From: Oscillatoria sp. FACHB-1406
GTDB lineage: Bacteria > Cyanobacteriota > Cyanobacteriia > Cyanobacteriales > Spirulinaceae
Direction of reading: 5' to 3'
DNA: 64,000 nucleotides
Assembly: GCF_014698145.1 (NCBI RefSeq)
Contig: NZ_JACJSM010000019.1
Location: forward strand, 1-64,000
Numbering within the stretch: the stretch's first letter is position 1; every line of letters starts with the position of its first letter. This document shows positions 1-9,400 of the stretch, piece after piece. The position numbers were made by a program, and so were the translations under genes. The notes under the pieces are model-generated. The model was not told the origin of the DNA, made no database searches, and saw nothing but the letters and a program-made list of their open reading frames with translations.

Positions 1-45
1 AGTCTCCAGGATTTTTTGACGAAACTCCGTCGAATAGGCTTTCAT

Positions 46-105
46 AATGGCATTTCTAACCTTCTCTTTGACTGTACCTCACTCACGTGAAAATTGCTAT
101 AATAA
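46..105 (+). repeat. Dispersed repeat R1, copy 1 (inside CHAT gene)
   Basis: Positions 74-100 match 51224-51250 with a single difference (core GTACCTCACTCAC then TGAAAATTGCTAT). A shortened upstream part (AATGGCATT, CTAACC) resembles the 5' half of the copies at 51184 and 56942. The copy ends just before the recognisable CHAT coding sequence. Confidence 0.65.
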
Positions 106-736
106 CATTTCCGTCCTCGCAATGGGTCTTTCTAAAAGTGTTTCTGGGTTTAACTCTCTTCCGAATGTTCCCGACGAACTCGACGGGATTGTTAAGACGG
201 ATGACAATGATTCTAAAGGAGTCTACGCGGGGAGCGAATATCTCAACGAAGCGTTTGATTTTCGCACTTTACGCAATAACCTCAGAGGACATCAAATTCT
301 TCATATTGCTACGCACGGCAACTTTCAGCCTGGACGACCAGAAGATTCGTATTTACTGCTAGGAACGGGCGACAAATTAGCCATTCCTGAAATCGCCAAA
401 TTGCCCGCTTTAAATGACTTGCATTTAGTGACCTTAAGTGCTTGCGAGACGGCACTAGGGGGAGAAGGAAACGATGGGGTAGAAATTAATAGTATAAGCT
501 ATTATTTTCTCAATCAAGGGGCAAAAGCGGTTTTGGCTTCGCTCTGGTTAGTGAACGATGCGAGTACGGCGCAATTGATGCAGGATTTCTATCAAAATTT
601 GTCGCAGGAAATGCCGATAACGAAAGCAGAAGCGTTACGACAAGCGCAGTTAAAAATGTTGTACTCAAAAGCTTCGCTAAATTTTTCGCATCCCTACTAT
701 TGGTCGGCGTTTATTTTAATCGGCAATGGGTTTTAA
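47..736 (+). pseudogene. CHAT-domain (caspase-like) protease, 5'-truncated
   Basis: The open frame carries the C-terminal part of a CHAT peptidase domain. The catalytic pair is visible as His90 in HIATHGNF and Cys133 in LSACETALG, followed by the usual end LNQGAKAVLASLW and YYWSAFILIG. Cyanobacterial CHAT proteins normally have several hundred residues of TPR or other sequence upstream; here only about 20 residues precede the domain start (VLAMGLSKS). Those first residues are encoded by a dispersed repeat (about 46-105) that also occurs near 51184 and 56942, so the ATG at 47 is probably accidental. The most likely reading is that repeat insertion or rearrangement separated the domain from its N-terminal region. 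It might still be expressed as a short protein. The domain call is firm; the pseudogene call is an inference, because the sequence before position 1 is missing. Confidence 0.7.
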
Positions 737-815
737 ATAGGGCTTGCTGAGCAAGTCCCGCTAGCTGACCTCACCTACGAATTATATTGACTTCAGGTGG
801 CTGAAACTCAGGAAC

Positions 816-3800
816 TTATCCAGTAATAGAGTGAGGTTGGAGAGGCAGATAGATGCAAAATTCGCTACCCTGACCTAATTGCGACTGAACTTCAAGTTTC
901 CCGCCATGTTTTTCTTCAATAATTTGTCGCGCGATCGCAAGTCCTAAACCCGTACCTTTCCCTACGTCTTTGGTCGTAAAGAGGTAGTCAAAAATCCGAG
1001 ATTTAAGATATTCGGGTAAACCCGTACCGTTGTCGGCGATCGAGATTTTTACTCCATTTCCTTCTACTTTTGTTTTAATGCTGATGCGATTCTGACAGGT
1101 TTTAATTTCGGCAAAGCTTCGTCCTAAATTAGACTCCTCTAACGCATCGATTGCATTAGCAATAATATTCATAAAGACCTGATTTAACTGTCCGGGGAAA
1201 CAGGGAACTAGCGGCAATTCACCATAGTTTCGCTCGACTTGAATTGCCGGACGCAAATCATTCGCTTTGAGTCGATATTTCAAGATCAGCAGGGTACTGT
1301 CAATTCCTTCGTGCAGGTTGGCACTAACTTTGGACTGGTTATCGGCGCGGGAGAAGGTGCGGAGGCTGGTACTGATGGATTTGATGCGCTCGGTAGCCCC
1401 GAGCATGGCATCGAGTAGTCTGGGCAGATCCTCCATTGAGAATTCTAGATCGATGTCTTCGGCGTGGTCTTGAATTTCTGAAACTGCATTGGGGTAATGT
1501 TGATGATATAGGGCTAAATGTTCGAGTAAATCCTTCACATAGTCTTTGCCATTGTTAATACTGCCATTGAGAAAGCCGATCGGATTGTTGATTTCGTGGG
1601 CGACTCCGGCGACTAAATTTCCCAAGGATGCCATTTTTTCGCTTTGGACAATTTGTAATTGGGATTGTTCCAATTGTTGGACATAGTTTTGGGCTTGTTG
1701 ATAAAGTCTGGCGTTTTCGAGAGAAATAGCGGCTTGGGTACACAGGAAATTCAGGATCGGGAGGCGATCGCGGGAAAATACGCCACGGGTAGAGCGATTT
1801 TCTAGGTAAACAATACCGCGTAAATTGCCTTGGTTGAGAATAGGCAAACACAATACGCTCTTAGGCTGATGGTGGCGCATATAATCGCTAATGACAGGCA
1901 GATCGGTGTCGAGATCGTCGATCGCAACTGTCGTCAAGGTATTCTTCACGTACTGAATCAGTTTGAAGGGAACGCTGGGATTATTCTCAAGCGGTGCAGA
2001 TTGCAGCGCTTTTTTCACGTACTGAATCATTTTGACGGGAACGGTAGGATTATCCTCGAGGGATGCAGATTGCAGCGTGACTTGCTCGAGATTGGCGATG
2101 ACTCGGACTTGCCATTGGTTATCTCGAGCCAACATTAAGGCACAGTAGTCAGCGCCAGAGTTTTCCAGCATTGTCTGGGTTAGGGTTTGCAGGAGTTCAT
2201 CCAGTTCGATCGTCCGGGCGAGGGTCTGAGAGACTTGCAATAGGGTCGCAAAATCTAGGGTTTGGTTGATGCTGGAGGAACTTTGACCGGAGGTAGAATA
2301 GGCGGAGTAGGTCGGGGCAGAGAGACTCACTAAGGTTTCTAAAACGGTGAGGGGTTGGTTTGCTTTTTGTAGGATGGGTTGCAGGAGTTGGGGATAGCGT
2401 TGTTCTAAGTGGGTAATTTTGGCTTTGGCTCCCCAGCGGGCATAATTATAATAGGCTTCCTGCATATAGCCGCTCGCGACTTTCTCTTTGCCCCAAGCGA
2501 GGTAAAATTTAGCAGCCAGTTCGTTGGCGAGGGCTTCTTCTTGGATGTAGCGGTTGGCTTTCGCTTCAGCAATGGCGCGATCGTATAAGTCGATCGCGTC
2601 TGCACGATTTCCTAAAATTTGCTGCTGTTCTGCCTGAATTAGATAGCACCGATGCGTGAAGTTCATGGGGGCATGGGTTTCCCAATGACGCAGGCGATCG
2701 AGATCGGTGGCAATCGCATTGTTGGAGTCAGCCGTAGGTTCGGGTCTGTTGGCGAGCAGCGTCAGTGCGTGGTAGAAGTAAAAGACCGCATAAAATGCAA
2801 TACCAATAATGCCCCCAATTGCCCCTTCAGCCGCTCGAGCGATTTCAAGGGCTTCTTGGGGCGACCCGAAATGGTAGGTCAAAATCAGTTTTTGGATATA
2901 GTATTTCCCAATGGAGTAAGTGTCTCCTGCTGCTTGATGTTGCGGCAATCGCAGGGTTTCATTGTAGACCGAACCAATCAGGTCTTTGGGCTGTGCCGTT
3001 TCGCCTAACCAATTCAGAACAGCTTGCTGTCCGATTTGATGAAAGTTGAGCGCAGTGGTTTGATTGAGTTGAGCGATCGCGTTGCCATAATATTGCATTT
3101 CGGTTTGCAATTGCACTAAGTCATTCCCAGCGGCATACGCCAGCAAACAATGGTTATAAGCACAGTAGGCAGCAAATTCTAAATCTCCAGTGTCCAGCCC
3201 CGCCTGATAGCCTTGACGCAGGGGTTCTAGCGTCTTTTGTAATGAACCCTGCCAGATGCGTGCAAAGGGATAAACGAGATTGAAAATTTTGGCTTTGAAG
3301 CGCGTCGCTTGCAATTTTTCCATTAAGACGATCGCAATATCCGCCGAACGATTGCCCGCAACAATTTCATTCTCAAAAGCACAAAGGATCAATCCGTAAG
3401 TCGCAAAAGCATACGATGTTTCCGCAGCCAGACCGAACGAGAGCGAAAGTTCGATTTGTTTCAAAACAATCAAAGGATAAAGGGCTGGAGCGCCAATATA
3501 GGCGGCTGAAGCCATGTTACTCAAAAGCGCGATCGCTGCTAATTTGCTCGGTTCTTCCATGAGTGGAAGTTCGGCGACATCTGCAATGGTTTCGAGTTGT
3601 TGTCGAATCCCTTTAAGGGCATTCGGTAGCATTTCCGAGGTGGGCTGTTCGGGTAAGATGACACCGAGGGTTTCGAGGGTATTGCGACCGACTTGAATCG
3701 CCTCAGAGAGTTGATTGCGAGCGATAAAAGATTGAATTTGAACTTCGATGGCTTTAATGCGATCGAGCGGATTCTTTACCTCTTGTAGAATGGTAGCGAC

Positions 3801-6341
3801 GTATCGATCCACTTGCTCGAATGCCCCCACCAAACAGGCAGAATTTGCTGCTTCAACGTAGAGTTCAAGGGCGAATTCCGGTTGCTGCCAAACTCGATCG
3901 ACAAGCTGCAAGGCGATTTCACAGTATTGAGCAGAGGCTGCATAAGCCGCTGAGAGTCGAGCTTTGCGAGCGGCATTCAAGTTAAGGCGAGCAATCCGAT
4001 CGCGCTCGAGGGCCGTATCAATTCCCTCGAGACCGAGATTGAATTGACTGATAATGGTAAAGATTTGTTCGTCTAGGGAGGTTGCTGGAGTTTGTGCGAG
4101 TAAAAGTCGCCCAATGTTTAGGTGTATGCCTTGTTTTTGAGAATCTGGAATGAGGGAATAGGCGGCTTGCTGGACGCGATCGTGCAAAAATCGATAGACG
4201 GGATTGATACTATCGCGAACATCAGCTATCTCTATCTCTTCGGCTTGAAAGAACTTATAGATCTGAGTGGTAGGTACAATCAAGCCTTCTTGTAACGCTT
4301 TCCACAGGGCTGTCGCAGTCGCGATTTGCGATTGCTCGGAAACGATCGCTAAAGTCGCTAGATCGAACTGATTGCCCACGCAAGCGGCTAACTTCAAAAC
4401 TTGTTGGGTTTCCTCTGGCAACTTCTGCAATTTCTGGGCCATAAATTCAACCACATCATCGAGAAGGGTGAGGGCATTGACTTGAGTCATGTCACATTGC
4501 CAATAGCCCCGCGCCGCTACGCGGATCCCTGCGGGATCGCGAGCAAAGGTAATGTATCCATCTTCATACAAGGCTTTAAGGAATTGCGTGGTGAAAAAGG
4601 GATTACCTTTAGTTTTGCGATCGACCAGTTGGGTCAAGGGTTGCGCCCGTTCTCGGCTGCAATTCAAGGTATCGGCAATCAGATGATTGGTATGTTCTGG
4701 GGTTAATGGAGTGAGGGTAATCGTATTAATGAGCGCGCCCGCTTTTTTCAGTTCCTCTAGGGTCAGCATCAATGGATGCGCGGGCGAGACTTCGTTATCC
4801 CGATAGGCCCCCAACATCAACAGATAGCCTTTACCCTTCATTAATAGCTCGATCAACTGAAGCGAAGCCAAATCTGCCCACTGCAAGTCATCGAGAAAAA
4901 TAACTAAGGGATGTTCGGCGGCGGTAAAGACCTGAATAAACTTCTGGAACAGTAAGTTAAAGCGATTCTGCGCCGCCGTTCCCGATAGTTCCGGTGCAGG
5001 GGGCTGCGAACCGATAATGCGTTCTAATTCTGGAATCACCTCCGTCAACACTTGACCGTTTTCGCCCACTGCTTCTAAAATCTGCGCTTTCCATTGGGCT
5101 AATTGGGTGTCGGACTCTGAAAGCAGTTGTCCCATTAAATCGCGTAACGCTCGGACAAATGCAGATAGAGGGATATTGCGATTCAACTGGTCGAATTTGC
5201 CTTTGATGAAGTAACCTTTTTGCCGCGTGATGGGTTTGTGGACTTCGTTGACTAGGGCGGTTTTACCAATCCCGGAAAAGCCCGCGACTAGCATCAGTTC
5301 GACTTCCCTGTGTTCCTCACGGCTAAGGGGACATACCACCGGACTAGAAACTCGCTCAAAGGCATCAAGCAGGATCTGCACTTCTGCTTCTCGACCGTAG
5401 AGCTTTTCGGGAATGTTGAAGCGATCGCATACGTCCCGCTGTCCTAATTGAAAATCTGCGATCGCTCCTGTTTCTCGCCACTGCATCAAACACTGTTGTA
5501 AATCGTGCTTGAGTCCCAAGGCACTTTGATAGCGATCTTCGGCATTTTTTGCCATTAGTTTAGCGACGAGCGCCGCTACCATAGGCGGTACGGAAGCGTT
5601 CGCCCGATCGAGAGGTACGGGCATTTTGGCAATATGACAATGCACCAGTTCCAGCGGATCTTCTGATTCAAACGGCAGATGTCCGCTCGAGAGTTGGTAC
5701 AACGTCACCCCCAAGCTATAAAAATCAGCGCGGTAATCAATAGCGCGATTCATGCGTCCGGTTTGTTCTGGAGACAGATAGGCTAGGGTTCCTTCTAAGA
5801 TATTTGGATTTTGGATCTCTTGGGTTTCCTTGGGCAGCAAGGAAGCAATACTGAAGTCGATCAGCTTGACTTGTTTTGATTCTGGATGAATCAGAATATT
5901 GGCCGGTTTGACATCTTTGTGGATGACGCGATTGGCGTGTAAGTTGTGGAGGATGTCTGTCAGTTGCAACGCGATCGCCAGTACGTCTGTCAGGTTTAAG
6001 GGATGGGTTTGATGATACTCGCGCAGCGAAACGTCGCCAAAGTCTTCCATCACCAGCGCATAGCCGTTGCGGTACGCTTCTAAACTGTAAGGACGAATGA
6101 TACCTGGAATGTTTAGGTTCTTAGCGATTGTATATTGATTGCGGAACTGTAACAAATCGTTGAAGGTCGGATAGTCTTGTTGCAGTAGTTTGACTGCGAC
6201 AGACTGCTCGTCAACTAAGCGAACACCTCGGTAGACAACAGTTTTACTGCCACAATACAGAGTTTCCAATAGACGATAGCCGGATAGAGCAACGGTGGCA
6301 CTCGCCGAGGCGTTCATCGGTACTTGCTTCATGGAATGCAA
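816..6341 (-). CDS. Hybrid Ser/Thr protein kinase / AAA ATPase / GAF / sensor histidine kinase
   Basis: A 1841-residue signalling protein. The N-terminal protein kinase domain (about 20-290) has the ATP lysine K51 (VAVK), catalytic D143 in HKDVKPAN (Lys replaces the usual Arg of HRD), DFS in place of DFG, and a GTLAYLSPEQTGR activation segment. A STAND-like ATPase follows, with Walker A lysine K360 (GFSGIGKT) and Walker B LVIFLDDLQWAD, then a long helical TPR-like region, a GAF domain, and a histidine kinase with H1582 (VAHEINNP), an N box (NIIANAIDAL) and G boxes (DNGTG, GKGTGLGLA). The order matches the HstK-type family of cyanobacteria; the substrate is unknown. There is no membrane segment, so it is probably cytoplasmic. 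It lies 109 bp downstream of a paralogue on the same strand. Relative to that paralogue it has an in-frame repeat insertion and a duplicated GAF segment. Confidence 0.93.
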   Translation of the reverse strand: MHSMKQVPMNASASATVALSGYRLLETLYCGSKTVVYRGVRLVDEQSVAVKLLQQDYPTFNDLLQFRNQYTIAKNLNIPGIIRPYSLEAYRNGYALVMEDFGDVSLREYHQTHPLNLTDVLAIALQLTDILHNLHANRVIHKDVKPANILIHPESKQVKLIDFSIASLLPKETQEIQNPNILEGTLAYLSPEQTGRMNRAIDYRADFYSLGVTLYQLSSGHLPFESEDPLELVHCHIAKMPVPLDRANASVPPMVAALVAKLMAKNAEDRYQSALGLKHDLQQCLMQWRETGAIADFQLGQRDVCDRFNIPEKLYGREAEVQILLDAFERVSSPVVCPLSREEHREVELMLVAGFSGIGKTALVNEVHKPITRQKGYFIKGKFDQLNRNIPLSAFVRALRDLMGQLLSESDTQLAQWKAQILEAVGENGQVLTEVIPELERIIGSQPPAPELSGTAAQNRFNLLFQKFIQVFTAAEHPLVIFLDDLQWADLASLQLIELLMKGKGYLLMLGAYRDNEVSPAHPLMLTLEELKKAGALINTITLTPLTPEHTNHLIADTLNCSRERAQPLTQLVDRKTKGNPFFTTQFLKALYEDGYITFARDPAGIRVAARGYWQCDMTQVNALTLLDDVVEFMAQKLQKLPEETQQVLKLAACVGNQFDLATLAIVSEQSQIATATALWKALQEGLIVPTTQIYKFFQAEEIEIADVRDSINPVYRFLHDRVQQAAYSLIPDSQKQGIHLNIGRLLLAQTPATSLDEQIFTIISQFNLGLEGIDTALERDRIARLNLNAARKARLSAAYAASAQYCEIALQLVDRVWQQPEFALELYVEAANSACLVGAFEQVDRYVATILQEVKNPLDRIKAIEVQIQSFIARNQLSEAIQVGRNTLETLGVILPEQPTSEMLPNALKGIRQQLETIADVAELPLMEEPSKLAAIALLSNMASAAYIGAPALYPLIVLKQIELSLSFGLAAETSYAFATYGLILCAFENEIVAGNRSADIAIVLMEKLQATRFKAKIFNLVYPFARIWQGSLQKTLEPLRQGYQAGLDTGDLEFAAYCAYNHCLLAYAAGNDLVQLQTEMQYYGNAIAQLNQTTALNFHQIGQQAVLNWLGETAQPKDLIGSVYNETLRLPQHQAAGDTYSIGKYYIQKLILTYHFGSPQEALEIARAAEGAIGGIIGIAFYAVFYFYHALTLLANRPEPTADSNNAIATDLDRLRHWETHAPMNFTHRCYLIQAEQQQILGNRADAIDLYDRAIAEAKANRYIQEEALANELAAKFYLAWGKEKVASGYMQEAYYNYARWGAKAKITHLEQRYPQLLQPILQKANQPLTVLETLVSLSAPTYSAYSTSGQSSSSINQTLDFATLLQVSQTLARTIELDELLQTLTQTMLENSGADYCALMLARDNQWQVRVIANLEQVTLQSASLEDNPTVPVKMIQYVKKALQSAPLENNPSVPFKLIQYVKNTLTTVAIDDLDTDLPVISDYMRHHQPKSVLCLPILNQGNLRGIVYLENRSTRGVFSRDRLPILNFLCTQAAISLENARLYQQAQNYVQQLEQSQLQIVQSEKMASLGNLVAGVAHEINNPIGFLNGSINNGKDYVKDLLEHLALYHQHYPNAVSEIQDHAEDIDLEFSMEDLPRLLDAMLGATERIKSISTSLRTFSRADNQSKVSANLHEGIDSTLLILKYRLKANDLRPAIQVERNYGELPLVPCFPGQLNQVFMNIIANAIDALEESNLGRSFAEIKTCQNRISIKTKVEGNGVKISIADNGTGLPEYLKSRIFDYLFTTKDVGKGTGLGLAIARQIIEEKHGGKLEVQSQLGQGSEFCIYLPLQPHSITG
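1945..2082 (-). repeat. Tandem 69-bp coding duplication in GAF domain
   Basis: Two adjacent 69-bp units (1945-2013 and 2014-2082) each begin TTCACGTACTGAATCA on the plus strand and share GATTGCAGCG near the end. They encode two similar 23-residue segments ending IQYVKKAL and IQYVKNTL. The paralogue at 6451-11877 has only one such segment (IHYVERTL). Confidence 0.8.
4508..4541. repeat. Small dispersed palindromic repeat, in-frame in kinase gene
   Basis: The stretch contains GCGCCGCTACGCGGA followed by CCCTGCGGGA. The reverse complement of the intergenic sequence at about 30647-30679 is nearly the same. In the coding frame it adds roughly ten residues (RDPAGIRVAA) between YITFA and GYWQCD that the neighbouring paralogue lacks. 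Very small mobile repeats of this kind are known in cyanobacteria. Confidence 0.75.
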
Positions 6342-6450
6342 TCTTAAGAGCGTTATACTTAATTAGACATCTCCTAAATCAATTATGAAGCGCTTTTCCG
6401 ATACGGACAATAATCTAATTTTGTGAGAGGTCTATACCCGAAGAATTGCG

Positions 6451-9400
6451 CTAACGAACGGGCAAACTCAGAATAAATTCGGTTCCTTTGCCGACTTCCG
6501 ATGTGACATCGATCGCTCCGCCGTGTTTTTCAACAATAATTTGCCACGCGATCGCCAGTCCTAATCCCGTACCTTTTCCGACAGTTTTTGTCGTGAACAG
6601 ATGCTCGAAGATGCGATTTTTGAATTCTACCGCTATTCCGGGGCCGTTATCAGCGATTGTGATGTTTGCCCTTTCTCCTTCTAAGCGAGTCTCAATAGTA
6701 ATGCGATTGGGATGGGTTTGAATTTCTGTCAAACTACGGCCTGCATTAAACTCCTCCAAAGCATCGATCGCGTTAGCAATAATATTCATGAATACCTGGT
6801 TTAGCTGTCCCGGAAAACAAAAAATTTCTGGGACTTGACCGTAGTTCGTGACGATTTCAATTGCCGGACGAATGCTGTTAGCTTTTAAGCGATGGCGGAG
6901 AATCAATAAGGTACTATCAATTCCTTCGTGAATATTAAAAAGTTGCTTGGCTTCGCTGTCGGAACGGGAGAAGGTACGGAGGCTTTTACTGATCGATTTG
7001 ATACGGTTTCCACCGTCTTTCATCGCCTCGATCAACTTCGGAAAGTCCGAGCGCAGGTAATCAATATCAATTGCTTCTAATTCTTCTTCAATTTCTAAGC
7101 CCGGTTGAGGAAATGTTTTTTGATATAGGTCGATGATATCTAACAAGTTACTCATGTAATCTTGTGCAACATTAATATTTCCAATAATACAACCGACAGG
7201 ATTATTGATTTCGTGAGCAACTCCTGCTACCAAGTTTCCTAAAGCGGACATTTTTTCGGACTGTATCAGTTGCACTTGCATTCCTTGCAGTTCTGCTAGG
7301 GTTTTTTCCAACTGTTGAGATTTATCGTGCAGTTGTTGGGTGTAAGTTTGGGATTGTTGGTAGAGTGTCGCATTCTTTAGGGAAATTGCCGCTTGGGAAC
7401 ACAGAAATTTTAATAACTCAACTCGCTCGCTCGTAAATGCACCATTTGTAATGGCGTTTTCGAGATATAATACACCAATAAGTTTGCCTTGATTCAGAAT
7501 TGGCGTGCAAAATAAACTTTGAGGTTGATGTTTGATAAAATAGCGATCGCTCGCCATGCTCGGATAACTTTTAGAATCAGTTGTTACGGTTTCTAAAGTA
7601 CGTTCTACATAGTGAATTACACTGGTTGGTAAATGTTGGCACTCATCAACAGGTTTAGGGAAAAAAGATAAGATAGCACGATCTACATATTTGATTACTG
7701 CTTGTAACTCCCCATCGCGATCGAGGAATAAAGCCGCTTTATCTGCCCCAGAGTTATCCACGACCACTTGCATTAAAGTTGCCAGTAGTTTTTCGAGATG
7801 GATTTCGCTATATAGGGATTGAGCGACTTTCAATATCGTATTAATATCGAGTAAGTTAGAAATAGAAATAGAACCACTAGAGACAGTTTGATGTAAGGGA
7901 ACAAGGGTGTTAGATGAAGTGGTGAGGGGCGAGTTCTGCTCGCCAATCTGCATTCTTTGCAAAATTTGACTTAGCAGTTGGGGATAGCGAGTTACTAAGT
8001 CTTCTACCTTAGCTTTTGCTCCCCATTTGGCGTAGCAATAATAGGCTTCTTGCATATAGCCCGCTGCTACTTTTTCTTTGTCCCAATTGAGGTAAAATTT
8101 GGCGGCGAGTTCGTTGGCTAAAGCTTCTTCTTGAATGTAGCAGTTAGCTTTTGCTCCTTTGATGGCGCGATCGTACCAATCTCCAGCCTCATATAGCTTT
8201 CCTAAAACTCGGCATTTCTCCGCTTCCACTAAATCGTATTTATGTTGGTGATTCATGGGAGCGTGGTTTGCCCAATACTGCTGTAATGGCATTTGATTTT
8301 GGGTCGCGCGCTCTACAATTTCTAAGGTGCGATCGGAATCTCGATCGCATTTTCCCAGCGCAATCAAAGACTCGTAAAAATACAACGAGGCTTCATGGAT
8401 TAACCCCGCACCTGCCATAAAATAGCGTCTGACTTCTAGGGCTTGGTTTTGGGCGCGATCGAGTTCCCCAAACCAAAAGCAAAGTATCATTTTGTAGAGA
8501 TTAAAAGTATACAAACCCGATTCATCACGAGTAGACTGAAGTAAAGGGAGCAATTCTGTTTCTTGCAAAATTTCTCCTGTCAAACAGGTGGGATCCGGTG
8601 CTAAACCCAGTAAATTTGATGTCGCTTGCCAGCAGATACGAGCGTAAGTGGCTGTGGTCAATTGATTGAGTTGCGTCATCTCATGGCAGTAAGCGCGACT
8701 CTCTTTCTCCACAGTTTCTAGAGGCTGACCGCTCACAAAAGAATGTTGACAAAAACTGTGTCCGTTATGCCCAACGAACTCTAAGTTGCCAAATTCTAAA
8801 GCAGTTGCGTAACCTTCTTGTAGGAGAGAAAGCGTTTCTTTCAGGTGAGATTTGCGGTGCATCAAAAATACCGCTAACATTAACAATACTTCTGGTTTGC
8901 TGGCTTTAGCATCGAGTTTTGCAAGGATCTGAAGCGCTAAGGAACCATACTGTGCTGCGGTATCCACGGCTCTCAAAAAATTGCATAGAATGATGCCATA
9001 GTTTGTATAAATGTACGCCGAAACTGAGGTATTGCCGTACTGAATTAAAAACTTGACGGAGAAACAAACCAGTAGCGGATATAAGGGCGAACCCGAAAGA
9101 AAAGCGGGGGCCATAATGCTTTTAGCGATCTGGACAATACCAATGATTTTGCGATCGCTCATCTCGGGCAGGCGAACTAGATCGGCAATTTCGCGGTCTG
9201 CGATAAGTTCGTCTATCTCCTGAATAACCTGTTGAATATCTGCTGGTGTTGGTGATTCGGGAAAAGTTAGGCCAAGCTGTTCTAAAAGTCCTTGACCGAT
9301 GGTTACGGCTTCAGCCAGCTTATTTTGAGAGGCGCTCGCTTGAATTTTAATACAGTAGACATTGATTTGTTCGACTAAAGAACGCGATCGCGCGATAACC

